This document shows positions 17,435 to 28,000 of a stretch of 30,378 bases of DNA, in pieces. The stretch comes from Thraustochytrium sp. TN22. Its lineage: Eukaryota > Sar > Bigyra > Thraustochytrida > Thraustochytriidae. Every line of letters starts with the position of its first letter. Positions within the stretch are counted from its first letter, which is position 1. The notes beneath the pieces were generated by a model. The model did not search any database, was not told where the DNA came from, and was given only the letters and a program-made list of their open reading frames with translations. A program made the translations under genes and the position numbers. The DNA lies in assembly GCA_013306675.1 (NCBI GenBank), contig JABLUY010000341.1, positions 1-30,378 of the forward strand, written 5' to 3'.

Positions 17435-20400
17435 ATGGGCGACTACCTGGGCGACTGGCGCGAGGACGAGGAGCTGGAGCGGCTGGAGACGGAGCTGGAC
17501 GAGACGGCGCAGGCGGAGCTGCGCGAGCTGTCGGACCTGGAGCGCGGCGAAGAGAATGGCGACTCGCTCTTCGGCAAGGTGGAGGCGTACGCGCGGGAGA
17601 GCCTGACTGGGTTCTCGCTGGAGGCGGCTCTCAAGGAGGAGGCAGAGGTGCAGCAGCAGCAGCAGCAGCTGCAGCAGCAGCTGCAACAGCGGAGCGAAGG
17701 AGAAGAGGCGGTCATGGCGGGCGCGCGCAAGCGGCTGCCCGCATGGCTTGCGCACGCCTGGCCGCCGTGGCCGCGCACAAGGGCGACCAAACTCATGGTG
17801 CGCAACGCCCTGGTGGCCGTGGCCGCGCTCGTGATGCAGTGGATGCCAGGCGTCGCCGAACGGTCGCGGAACAAGACCGAGTACCTGATCCCAATTTTTG
17901 TGCTGGTCCTGGGGCTTCGGCCGTACAATGATACCTACATCGGAGCGGAGGTTCAACAGTTTCTCGCCATGCTGGTGACCTGGCCGTTCCTGTACGCCTT
18001 TGGCGCGTTCACGGTGGTGGCGACCATGCACAACCTGGCAGGCTTTATGCTATTCTTTGGCCTTGCAGTCCTGGCGACCATCATGGTGGGGCTCGCGTAC
18101 CCGAGCATCCTGCTGGGAATCCTCATCGAGATCATCATCTTTGGTGTCATGTACCTGAACCTGTGGCGCGTCTTCAATGTCGAGGAGGCCTCGGACGAGG
18201 CGACTGCGGTCGGTAGCAGGCTCGGCAGCGAAGCCGGTATGCCGGAGGCCGTCGACATCATGAACGGCGCCACCTTCGTGCTGGGCATGTCGGCGCTGCT
18301 GCAGCTCGGCGGTGCGCTGCTCATTTACCCATGGCAGGCCACCACGCAGACGCGGCAGGCTCTGAGCGCGCGCTTCGCGACGCACGCCGCCGTGCTGCGC
18401 CAGCTGCGCGCCGTCTACAGCCGCATCGGCGTCTACCAGCTGGAGCCGACTCTGCAAAAGGCCGTGCCGGCCGTGCCGCCGGAGCTGCTCGCGAGTCTCC
18501 GCGCGGCGCACGAGAAGGAGGTGGCGTCCATTGCCGTGGCACAGCGCTGGGTGGGCGCTGCGCTCCTGGAGACGCGCTTCGCCGGCCGCGGCGAGGGCGT
18601 GCGCTACTTGGACCGCTACCACGAGAGCCTCAAGGCGGCGCGCGTGGCACGCTGCGCCGCCTTTGGCGCGCTGCAGCGCTCGCGGTGCGACCCAGAGAGC
18701 ACCGAGGCGGAGCTCGCGCGAGACAAGGCCATCTTCGTCGAGACCGAGGCGCTTGAGAGCACGCAAATGGACGCGGCGGAGCTCGAGCGAAAGGCGCTGG
18801 AGCGCACGCGCATCCCTGTACTCCTGGCGGAGATCAGCCTGCTGCTCGAGGTGGGCGCGCAGCGCTTCGCGGAGTACGCCACGCTGCGGCCGCCGCCGGC
18901 CGCCGCCGACGCCGACGCGCGCACGCGCACGCTGGAGCTCTTGCGCCGTGAGCAAAAGACGCTCGATGACTTGGCGACCCAGCTCGAAGACCTCGCGCTG
19001 ACCTGGATCGTGCGCTTTCTGCGAGCGCACGCCGCGCGCATGCAGGACGCGGTGCGGCCGAACCGCGACTCGTACTTTCGCCGTACCAAGCTCATCAGCT
19101 ACGTCATCGTGCTTCTGGACCTCGTCAAGGCGCACCGCGCCGTGCTAACCGGCCTCGAGGCCGAGGCCGAGGCGCGGCCGCGCGACACTTGGCGCGAGTG
19201 GGCGCTCACGCTCCCATTCCAGTACACCTTTCTGCCCTCGTACTACGAGGCGAGCCGCCGTGCGTTCTACAAGCCGCGCGCTGGCTGGTGCGCCTGGGCT
19301 GAGAACCGCCTCGTGCGCTTTTTCTCGAGCAGCTCGTGGAAGATGTCGCTCAAGTTCGCGCTGGGCGTCTCGGTGCTCGTGTTGCCTGGCCTCATCAGCT
19401 CCTCGCAGCCCACCTTCTCCGACATTCAGCTGCTCAACGGCTTCGTCAGTTTCGTCTTCATCCTCTTCAAGACGCAGACCGGCCTCGTCATCGAGCGCAC
19501 CGCGCATCGCCTCATCGGCATCGCCATCGGCGCCGTTGTCATTGGCATTGGCTGGGAACTCGTCTGCGTTGACAGCTGCGGCAGGGAACGCTATGAGTGG
19601 ATTCTCTTCGCCTTTGAGGTCTTCACCATTTTCTCCTACCTAGCATACCGCCACTTTTGGCCCGAGTCCAGCTACATTGGTTTCGCGGCGAGCCGCACAG
19701 TCGTCGCGCTGTCCATGCTCAGCACGGCGTCCGTGGAGGCCAGCCCGGCCTACAAGTGGGAGCAAAGTGCCTACGCAGTGGCCTCGTCCAGCCTGGGCGG
19801 CGCGGTCGCCCTCGTGCTGGCCTTTGGGCTCTGGCCCTCCAGCGGTCGCTTCTTCATCCGCCGTACGCTAGCCAAGACCTACTACGACTTTGTGCTACAT
19901 TACGAGCAGGTGCTCACTGAGCGCTACGAGCGGCCTGACCTGGCACAGCGCGAGGTAGCCAAGGTCACCGCCTACGAGCACGTCATCGCGCACACGCTCT
20001 ATGTCAACATGCTGCCCAAGCTGCGCTCTGCGCGCCTCGAGACGCTTCAGCACATCAACTTCGACGCGCCCATCGACCTCTACGAGCGGGCCGTCAACAG
20101 CACACGCCTCATCTGGCACTCGCTCTGGAAGCTCCACCATCTCTCGCACCCGCCCGGCATCGTGTTGCGCGACCGCAATGGCGACCAGGTCGCCGGCATG
20201 CGCCCCGAGACCGTGCGCACCTTTCTCGCCGTGGACCGCTGGCTCACTGCCGCCTTTGCCACGGCCGCTGCGCAACTCGGCTCTTCGCTCCGTGAGGCGC
20301 TCCCAGTGCTGCGCCCGCTCGCCGCCTCGCCAGAGCTCTTTTATGAGCACCTCCAGGACCTCCTCGCGTCCGCATACCGGGACGAGCACCTGCTCGAGCA

Positions 20401-20581
20401 GCTGCTGCAGACCAAGGACCTCTCGTTGCTCGCGGGGCTGCCCTTTTACGTCGACTCCATGCTCCAGGTCTCTGATGCCCTCAACGACGTCTTCTTGCTT
20501 CTCGAGGCCGTCCTTCCGGTTCCCGAGTACGCCGACCGCCTGCGCCACGCTGAGCAGGCAGTCTTTGACAAGTACGCCTGA
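17435..20581 (+). CDS. FUSC/ArAE-like two-module membrane transporter, copy 2
   Basis: 1048 residues; the ATG at 17435 has GCC just before it and aligns with the paralog starts (GDWREDEELERLE). The N-terminal acidic helix with VEAYARES (~1-62) is followed by a Gln tract from CAG codons (17651-17690). The first membrane module is ~118-300 (YLIPIFVLVLGLRPYNDTYIG), the central soluble domain ~300-625 (AQRWVGAALLETRF; RIPVLLAEISLLLEVGAQR), and the second module ~635-805 (KTQTGLVIERTAHRLIG). The C-terminal domain has RLIWHSLWKLHHLS and VLRPLAASPELF. It lies head-to-tail after copy 1 and tail-to-tail with copy 3. The LRPxNDT motif is closest to copy 1, suggesting copies 1 and 2 form one branch. Transport function is inferred from family; substrate and membrane are unknown. 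Confidence 0.7.
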   Translation: MGDYLGDWREDEELERLETELDETAQAELRELSDLERGEENGDSLFGKVEAYARESLTGFSLEAALKEEAEVQQQQQQLQQQLQQRSEGEEAVMAGARKRLPAWLAHAWPPWPRTRATKLMVRNALVAVAALVMQWMPGVAERSRNKTEYLIPIFVLVLGLRPYNDTYIGAEVQQFLAMLVTWPFLYAFGAFTVVATMHNLAGFMLFFGLAVLATIMVGLAYPSILLGILIEIIIFGVMYLNLWRVFNVEEASDEATAVGSRLGSEAGMPEAVDIMNGATFVLGMSALLQLGGALLIYPWQATTQTRQALSARFATHAAVLRQLRAVYSRIGVYQLEPTLQKAVPAVPPELLASLRAAHEKEVASIAVAQRWVGAALLETRFAGRGEGVRYLDRYHESLKAARVARCAAFGALQRSRCDPESTEAELARDKAIFVETEALESTQMDAAELERKALERTRIPVLLAEISLLLEVGAQRFAEYATLRPPPAAADADARTRTLELLRREQKTLDDLATQLEDLALTWIVRFLRAHAARMQDAVRPNRDSYFRRTKLISYVIVLLDLVKAHRAVLTGLEAEAEARPRDTWREWALTLPFQYTFLPSYYEASRRAFYKPRAGWCAWAENRLVRFFSSSSWKMSLKFALGVSVLVLPGLISSSQPTFSDIQLLNGFVSFVFILFKTQTGLVIERTAHRLIGIAIGAVVIGIGWELVCVDSCGRERYEWILFAFEVFTIFSYLAYRHFWPESSYIGFAASRTVVALSMLSTASVEASPAYKWEQSAYAVASSSLGGAVALVLAFGLWPSSGRFFIRRTLAKTYYDFVLHYEQVLTERYERPDLAQREVAKVTAYEHVIAHTLYVNMLPKLRSARLETLQHINFDAPIDLYERAVNSTRLIWHSLWKLHHLSHPPGIVLRDRNGDQVAGMRPETVRTFLAVDRWLTAAFATAAAQLGSSLREALPVLRPLAASPELFYEHLQDLLASAYRDEHLLEQLLQTKDLSLLAGLPFYVDSMLQVSDALNDVFLLLEAVLPVPEYADRLRHAEQAVFDKYA

Positions 20582-20784
20582 TCAACCTCGGCGGCAGTGA
20601 CGATGGGCAGGTGGCTGACCGACCGCCTCGACTGACGGAGGAACGAAGCAAGCAAGGGCCACATTTGTGTTTTTGTTTTGTTTTGTTTTGTACGACGACA
20701 ACGATGATGATGATGATGATGGTAACTTTTTAGTGATGATGATGGTGATGATGATGATGAGGAGGAGAAACAGAAGCTTGCGAC
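20582..20784. repeat. Tail-to-tail spacer with TTTTG and GAT microsatellites
   Basis: 203 bp between the stops of FUSC copies 2 and 3, so both 3'UTRs must share or overlap here. It holds a (TTTTG)n run (about 20669-20691) and an imperfect (GAT)n run (about 20703-20760). It is the most AT-rich stretch of the window. Confidence 0.85.
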
Positions 20785-23700
20785 TCACATAATGGTGATT
20801 TGGGGATTGCGGTGCGCGTAGAGGCGAAGGCTAACGCCCTCGGCCTTGCGGAGGTTGGCGCCATAGGAGGGCGTGTGCAGGAACTCCTCCATAAAGTCGA
20901 AGACGCCCTCACTAAGGGCATGCGAGATGGTGGTGATGCACTGGGCAAGCAGAGGCATGTTGATCATGAGCGCGAGGTCGTCGGATGCGAGGAGGTGGTT
21001 CATGAAGATCTCGTCGTGGTAGGCAGTGGAGAGCAAGGAATGCAGGAGGTCCTGGAGCACTTCGGGCGAGGCGGCGAGGGGGCGCAACACCGGCAGGGAG
21101 TCGCGTGTTCGCGAGGATAGCTGCGCCGCGACAGCGGTAAAGGCCGAAGTGACCCACCGATTGGCGGCAAAGAACTTATGCGCGGTTTCAGGTTGCATGG
21201 AGACCACCGGGTTGCCCTCCACGTCGCGCATGTAAACGCGCAGGGCGCCAAGGTGGTGCATCTTCCAAAGGGCGTGCCAGATGCGGCGCGTGCTGTCCAA
21301 GGCCCGCGAGTAGGCCTCGAAGGAGGCGTCGTGGCGTAGACGCAGCTTGGACTCGAGCTGGGCCGACCGCAGCAGCGGCGGCATGTCGACGTGAATGGTG
21401 GCGGCGATCTGATCCTCAAAGGCGGTCACCTCGGGCGACTCGCACTCAACCATGCCCGGATCCATGAAGCGCTCGGTGAGCACCTGCTCGAAGAGCAGCA
21501 CGAAGTCGTGGTAGGTTGATGCAAGCATATCGCGCAGGATAGAGCGGCCGCTGACTGGCCAGATGCACAGGGCGAGCACGACGGCGCCCGCGCCACCCAT
21601 GGCCGAGACGCCAACCACAAGCGCACCTGTGCGCCAGATCTCATGCGCCGTGGGAGCACTGGAGCCAACGAAGCTGACGAGAAAGCTCGTCAGCGTGCGC
21701 AGGCAGCTGTACACCATGTACGCTCGACTAGGCATAACGGTCTTGGTCCACAGGTAGAGGCCGAGAATGACCACCTCAAAGCCAAAGAAGACCCAATCGT
21801 GGTTGGTCGTCGTGCACCCGCCGAGGCAGGCCAGCTCCCACGCGCAGGCTGCAAGGATGTAGCCGACAATGACGCCTCCCAGGCGGTGGAAGAAGCGCTC
21901 CACAACGAGGCCCTCCTGGGCCTTCCAAATGACCACAATGAAAGTGAACTGCGCGTTGACGAGCTGTACCGCAGAGTATGTCGAGTAAGAGCCCGGCAGC
22001 ATGCCAGGCAGCGCCAGCAGCGTGACACCCAGCGCGAACTTAATCGAGCCCTTCCACCTGGCGCTGCTGAGGAAAGCATAGGCTTCATCTTGCAGACGTG
22101 CCATGAAGCTTTCGCGCACGTAGAGCGCGTCCCGCGTGTCCCGCGCGACCTTTTGCATGAAGCGCTCCACGAACGGGAAGGTGTTGCGCCATTCGAGCAG
22201 CCAGTCGCCAGCAAAGGTGTGCTTGGGCTCGTGGAGGTGATTCAGCGCTATGCGGTGCGCCTTGACCAGCTTGAGCAGCACGAGCACGTAGCTGATTATC
22301 TTGATGCGCTTGAAGAAGGCCGACACGAAGCTGGCCTCCTGCTCATATGCGAGCGAGGCGTGGTGGCGGATGTAGCGCCGCGTCCAGCTCACGGTGAGCC
22401 CCTTGAGCTCCTCGGCTAGTCTTTCCACAATGTCTTGCTCCTTGGTGAGCATGCGTACCTCTTCGTGCAGGCTCGTGACCTTGGTGGGCTGGGTGCGTGA
22501 GATACGCGCGAGGCGGTGGCCACCGAGCTCCAGCAGCAGGTTCAGTTCTGTGAGGAGGACCGGAATGCGCTCAAGCTCCACCTTGCGGCGCTCGTTCTCT
22601 TCCTCGTTGAGTTCCACCGAGATGAGTTCCGCCTGCGCGCGGAAAAGAGCCTTCTCCTCCATCAGCAGCCGTGCGAGGTCCTCGGGGTCCTGCGAATCAT
22701 CGATGCCGATGAGGTCCACCGCCGCGGACCGCGCGATGCGCGTGAGGCGCATGCTGCGCTCGAAGCGACGCAGGTATTCGAGGCCTTCGCCTCGAAAGCG
22801 GAAGCGCGTCTCCACGGCGACGGACTCGAGCCATCGCTGGGCCAACGGGATGGTGCTCACGTCCCAGCTGCGCGCATCGATCAGCTCTTTGAGCAGGTCT
22901 GCCCCCACAGAGGTCTTGTCGAAGTCTGCCTCGCCCCGGGGGTCCAGCGTGTACACGACGATGCGGTCGTAGACGGGCCGCAGCCTTTTGAGCATCATTG
23001 CGTATGCCGCGTACCGGTTACTCAGCGCTTCCTTCATTTGCGTTTCCGCGAGCCATGGGTAGATGAGGAGCGCGCCGAAGACGTGGATTCCGAAGGGTAC
23101 GATGACGGCGAAGGTGCTTTGGTTGAGGATCTCGATCGATCTCGCGAAGGGTTCGGCCGTTACGTTGACGCTGTTTGCCTGGTAGATGGACACGTGGATC
23201 AGCGAGAAGTTGACGAGCTGCACAAAGATCGACGTGAAGCTGATGGGGTGCGTCCAGACGAAGAGGACGAGCCCAATGATGAGCAGCGCGAAGAGCGTAA
23301 GATAGCCGCCCAGCGTGCCCGCCGCCACCACGAACATGAAGACCGAGTACGCGTAGATGAATGGCCACGTCACAATGAAGAGAAGCAAAGAGTGCACTTC
23401 GGCGCCTACGCAGGTCTTGTGGATCGGGCCCAGCGTTTGAATGAGCGAGAACACCGGAATCAAGTTGGTCATGTTGCCCGCGTACTCACGCATCAGCGAG
23501 GAGTACGGTAGCAACAGGCCGATGGTTGTGGTAATGGCGTCGCGCGTCAGGCAGCGCTGCAGAAGACTAAGCTCGTCCCACCGCCACGGCAGGATCCAGG
23601 GCGCCACCTTGTCCAACCAGCCTGATTCCTTTGGCGCTTGGTCATGGGCGATGGGCGATCCGCCTTGCGGCTGATCCCTGCCGTGCTGCTGCTCTTTATG

Positions 23701-23928
23701 GTGCGGCGGCTCCGAAATCTGGGACTCGGCGCGATGAATGTTGCGCAAGTAGCCTAGCGCGTACTGCTGCACGCTCTGCTCGGACCCGGACCCGATGCGG
23801 TCTTCCAGCTGCGTCGCGGCCCCGCGCTCCTCGCGCACGGCCTCGCTCACCGCATTCTCTAGCTTGGACTGCGCCTCCTCCTCACGCCAGTCGTCCAGGC
23901 CCTGGCCCAACGTCTTGTTTTCGGCCAT
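20785..23928 (-). CDS. FUSC/ArAE-like two-module membrane transporter, copy 3
   Basis: 1047 residues, ATG at 23928-23926, stop TGA at 20787-20785. Same architecture as its neighbours: N-terminal LDDWREEEAQSKLE helix (~1-65), linker, first six-helix module (~123-295), soluble middle (~295-610; IPLAQRWLESVAVETRFRFRGEGLEYL), second module (~623-793; KAQEGLVVERFFHRLGG), and C-terminal domain (~793-1047; RRIWHALWKMHHLGALRVYMRD). It is much closer to copy 4 than to copies 1 and 2, sharing the WREEEAQS start, PWRW before the first helix and PQIT near the C-terminus. Oddities: the LRPxxxTCVG motif reads LGPIHKTCVG, and third-position GC looks lower than in copy 4. Function is inferred from family only. 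Confidence 0.7.
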   Translation of the reverse strand: MAENKTLGQGLDDWREEEAQSKLENAVSEAVREERGAATQLEDRIGSGSEQSVQQYALGYLRNIHRAESQISEPPHHKEQQHGRDQPQGGSPIAHDQAPKESGWLDKVAPWILPWRWDELSLLQRCLTRDAITTTIGLLLPYSSLMREYAGNMTNLIPVFSLIQTLGPIHKTCVGAEVHSLLLFIVTWPFIYAYSVFMFVVAAGTLGGYLTLFALLIIGLVLFVWTHPISFTSIFVQLVNFSLIHVSIYQANSVNVTAEPFARSIEILNQSTFAVIVPFGIHVFGALLIYPWLAETQMKEALSNRYAAYAMMLKRLRPVYDRIVVYTLDPRGEADFDKTSVGADLLKELIDARSWDVSTIPLAQRWLESVAVETRFRFRGEGLEYLRRFERSMRLTRIARSAAVDLIGIDDSQDPEDLARLLMEEKALFRAQAELISVELNEEENERRKVELERIPVLLTELNLLLELGGHRLARISRTQPTKVTSLHEEVRMLTKEQDIVERLAEELKGLTVSWTRRYIRHHASLAYEQEASFVSAFFKRIKIISYVLVLLKLVKAHRIALNHLHEPKHTFAGDWLLEWRNTFPFVERFMQKVARDTRDALYVRESFMARLQDEAYAFLSSARWKGSIKFALGVTLLALPGMLPGSYSTYSAVQLVNAQFTFIVVIWKAQEGLVVERFFHRLGGVIVGYILAACAWELACLGGCTTTNHDWVFFGFEVVILGLYLWTKTVMPSRAYMVYSCLRTLTSFLVSFVGSSAPTAHEIWRTGALVVGVSAMGGAGAVVLALCIWPVSGRSILRDMLASTYHDFVLLFEQVLTERFMDPGMVECESPEVTAFEDQIAATIHVDMPPLLRSAQLESKLRLRHDASFEAYSRALDSTRRIWHALWKMHHLGALRVYMRDVEGNPVVSMQPETAHKFFAANRWVTSAFTAVAAQLSSRTRDSLPVLRPLAASPEVLQDLLHSLLSTAYHDEIFMNHLLASDDLALMINMPLLAQCITTISHALSEGVFDFMEEFLHTPSYGANLRKAEGVSLRLYAHRNPQITIM

Positions 23929-25007
23929 GGTGCCTGCTCGGCCAAGCGGGAGGCGTCGTCGGCGGCGGCGGTGACGCCGTCAACAGCGAGCGAGACGCCC
24001 CAAAGGCAGTGCCCTCCCCTCTCCACGACCCGCCCACGACGACCACGCCTCGGCGTCAACGCCAACGACGACCACGCCGCAGAGGCCGCACGGCCCCGCC
24101 TCCGCAGCACTCGAGCGAGCGAGCGAGCGTCAGCACAAGCAGCGTCAGCAGCAGCAGCAGCAGCAGCACCAGCAGCACCAGCACGCTCGAAGAGTAGCTC
24201 GAGGTGGGCCCAGCAATCGCCAGCCAGGTCCCTCCCTCTCCCCCGCGCCGCGCTCCCGCGCAGCCCGTCTGCAGCGCCAGGCTGCTCGCGGCGCCGCTGC
24301 TCTACGAGCGCATGCCGCCGCTGCGCTCGTCGCGGGATTGCTGGCCTCGCCAGGCCCGGCCGGGCCCTGAACGCCTCCTCGCTCAGTGCAGGCGCTGCGT
24401 CCACTGGAGCCCCTGGAGCTGTCTGAGCTTCGCGGCGGCGCCGACTCGGAGGACTTCTGTGGGCGTCATCATCTCCGAGATCAGTGACAAAATTGTGACA
24501 ATCGCTGACTGCGAGCGCCACCAGGCTCTCTGCGCGAAGCCGGGTGGGCGCCGGGCGGGGATGTGTGCCACACTGCACCTCAATGTCTCTGTCAGGATGA
24601 GCACCGGGTCGAGCCTTCGAGGGAGGCCACCAGGGGCGCTGCGATCACTGTCGTCACAGCTTCAGGACGAGCTTTGCTACTAACTGTAAAGAGGCTGCAA
24701 CCCTGACTGAGCGGGCGGCTCTCGCACTGTCGAGCTGCGATGTTGACATTGCGTCGCGTACCCGAGCGAGAGCCGAGCGAGAATGTGCGGTACTTCAGTT
24801 TGGATCAGGGCCGGGTGCTCGTGTCGCGTCGCGCTGCGCTATTCGTCGCGTCGCGTCGCAGTGGTGACTCGACTCGTCTCCTTTGGCTCGTCTCCTTCCC
24901 CCTTTTTCCACAACCTTCTTCAAGTTCACAAGTCTCTTCAAGTGCTCCTCTCTCAGAGGCTTTGGATAATCTCCAAGTTCTCGACTCAGAGGCTTTTGAT
25001 GATGATG
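23929..25007. other. Spacer between FUSC copies 3 and 4, with short repeats
   Basis: Promoter/5'UTR of copy 3 (left part) and 3' flank of copy 4 (right part), both - strand. It contains a (GAGC)n run at about 24113-24129, an imperfect (CAG)n run at about 24145-24182, GTCGC-type repeats near 24823-24860 and a short (GAT)n near 24996-25007. Open frames exist on both strands but overlap one another and match nothing recognisable. I do not support another gene here. Confidence 0.55.
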
Positions 25008-28000
25008 TTACACGACGGTGATCTGGGGCTGCTGGTGCGCAAAAAGACGCATGCTGGCGCTCTCGGCGTCGCGGAGTGCGGTGGCGTAGGCTGGCGTGTG
25101 CAAGAAGTCCTCCATGAGGTCGAAGACGCCGTCGTTGAGCGCCTGCGAAATGGTGGTGATGCACTGTGCGAGCAGCGGCATGTTGAGCAGGAGGGCAAGG
25201 TCGTCCGAGGCGAGGATGCGCGACATAAAGACCTCGTCGTGATAGGCGGTAGCGAGCATGGCGTGCACCATGTCCTGGAGCAAGTCGGGCGAAGCGGCGA
25301 GCGGGCGCAGGATCGGCATGGAGTCGCGGCGCGGCGACGAAAGGCGCGCTGCGGCGGCCGTAAAGGCCGAGGTGAGCCAGCGATTGGCGGCGAAGAGCTT
25401 CTGCGCCGTGGCGGGCTTCATCGACACGAACGGGGTGCCCTGGGCGTCGCGCATGTAGACGCGCAGGCCGCCGAGATGGTGCATTTTCCAGAGTGCATGC
25501 CAGATCCGACGCGTGTTCTCCACGGCGCGCGCGTAAGCCGCGTAGGACGCGTCGTGGTGCAGGTGCAGCTTGGTCTCGAGCTCCACCGAGCGCAGCAGGG
25601 GCGGCGTGTCCACGTAAATGGTCGTGGCGATCTGATCCTCGAAGGCGGTCAGCTTCGGCGACTCGCGCTCCGGGTCCGCGAAGCGCTCCGTGAGCACCTG
25701 CTCAAAGAGCAGCACGAAGTCATGGTAGGTGGTGGCGAGCGTCTCGCGCAGCGTGGAGCGGCCACTGATGGGCCAAACGCAGAGCGTGAGGAAGAGCGCG
25801 CCGACGCCGCCAATCGTTGAGGCCGCCACCACGAGCGCACCTGTGCGCCAGACCTCGTGCGGCGTTGGCGAGGCGGTGCCGAGGAAGCTGATGAGGAAGC
25901 TGGTCTGCGTCCGCAGGCAGCTGAAGACCATGTAGGCATGCGCCGGGATGGCCGTCTTGGCCCATAGGTAGACGCCCAGGACGAGAACCTCGAAGCCAAA
26001 AAAGACCCACTCGTGGTTTGTCGCCGTGCAGCCGCCAACACAAGCCAGCTCCCAGGCAACCGCAGCCAGAATGTAGCCGACGACGACACCTCCCATGCGG
26101 TGGACGAAGCGCTCGACAACCAGGCCTTCCTGAGACTTGGACATGATCACCACGAAGGTGAACTGCGCGTTGAGGAGTTGCACGGCCGCGAAGGTCGTGT
26201 AGGCGCTCGACAGCATGCCGGGCAGCGCCAACAGGGTGGCGCCCAGCGCGAACTTGATGGCGCCTTTCCATCGTGCGCTCGAGAAAAATGCGGCCAGGGC
26301 GTCCTGCGCCTGTGCCAGGCGGTGCCCACGGACGTAGAGTGCCCTTCGCGTCTCGTGCGCCTGCTTGAGCAGCAGGCGCTCCGCGAAGGGGAAGGTCTCG
26401 CGCCACTCACGGAGCCAGTCGCCGCGGTGCGCGCGGTGCGGCGGCTCGTGCAAATGGTCGAGCGCCGTGCGGTGGGCCTTGACCAGCTTCAGCAGCACGA
26501 GCACGTAGCTAACGAGCTTGATGCGCTTGAAGAAGGCTGACACATAGGAGGGCTCTTGCTCGTACGCGAGCGAGGCGTGCGAGCGGATGTAGCGGCGCGT
26601 CCAGGACAGCGCGAGCTCGTAGAGCTCGGTGGCGAGCTTTTCCGCCGCGCCCTGCTCCTTGGCGAGCATGCGCACCTCCTCGTGCAGGTCGGTCGCCTCC
26701 GTCGGCCGCAGGCGCGAGATGCGCGCGAGGCGGTGGCCGCCCAGCTCCAGCAGCAGGCTGAGCTCCGTCAGGAGGACCGGCATGCGCCGCAGCTCCACGC
26801 CGCGGCGCGCGTGCTCCTCCGCGTTGAGCTCGAGCGAGACGAGCTTGGCCTGTGCGCGGAAGAGCACGCGCTCCTCCAGCAGCGACTGGGCGAGGTCCTT
26901 GGCGTCCCTGTTCTCGGCACCGATGAGGTCGACGGCCGCGGACCGCGCGATGCGCGTCAGACGCATGCTGCGGTCGAACCGGCGCAGGTACTCGAGGCCC
27001 TCGCCGCGGAAGCGGAAGCGGGTCTCCACAACGACAGATTCGAACCAACGCCTGGCCAATGGAATTGTGCCTACGTCGTGCCGGCGCGCCTCGATGAGCT
27101 CCTGGAGAATTTCGGGCGTCACTAAGGTCTTATCAAAGTCCGCCTCGCCCAGCGGGTCCAGCGTGTACACGGCAATGCGGTCGTAGACGGGCCGCAGCCG
27201 CTTGAGCACCATGGCGTACGCCGCGTACCGGTTGCTCAGCGCCTCCTGCATCTGCGTCTCGGCGAGCCACGGGAAAATGAGCAGCGCCCCGACCAGGTGC
27301 AGCGCGCACGGCACGGCCATGGCGAAAGTGCTGTCGTTAAGGACGCCGATGGACGCAGCAAAGGGGTCCTCCGGGGCGTCCGCTTGAAAGTTGTTCAGCT
27401 CGAATACCAGAATGTGCAAAATGGCAAAGTTGACCAGCTCCACGACGATGATGGTGACGCTCATTGCGCTCGTCCACATAAAGGTGACGAGCACTAGGAC
27501 GGCCAGCGCGAAGAGCGCAAGATACCCGCCCAGGCTGCCGACCGCGACCACGATCATGAAGACCGAGTACGCATAGCTTGAGGCCCACGTCACCATGAAG
27601 GTGAGCGTCTGGTGCACCTCGCTGCCCACGCAGGTGTTGTGAACGGGCCGAAGCGTCAGGAGGATGGCGTACACCGGAACGAGGTTGATCAATTTGCCCG
27701 CGTAGAGGCGAAAAACCGGGAAGAACGGCAGCAGGAGGCTGGCCAGCGTCGTAATGCCGTCTCGCATCAGGATGCGCTGCAGCAGGCTCAGCTCGTGCCA
27801 GCGCCACGGCAGCACCCAGGGCGCGAGCGCGCCGAGCGGCCGCCATGCCCCCGCATCCGGCTGCTTTTGTTGCGGCTGCCGCCGTTGCGAGATCCCCGAC
27901 TCGTAGCGGCCGATGTTGCGAAGGTACCGCTGCGCATACAACCGCACGCTCTGCTCCACATCGGGCCCCGCCTCGAGTTGGTCCTCCAGCTGCGTCGCGG

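Noticed and set aside
24113-24190. Possible CRISPR-like array at the CAG/GAGC repeats
   Set aside because: Units are 3-4 bp simple repeats without unique spacers, and the genome is eukaryotic.
23971-24683. Open frames in the spacer between FUSC copies 3 and 4
   Set aside because: Low-complexity Ala/Ser/Arg translations created by CAG and GAGC repeats; no recognisable domain and mutually overlapping frames.
27025-27050. GATTCGAACC-like T-loop sequence suggesting a tRNA
   Set aside because: It encodes RRWFESVV in FUSC copy 4, a segment conserved in copy 3, and no acceptor stem or anticodon arm can be paired around it.
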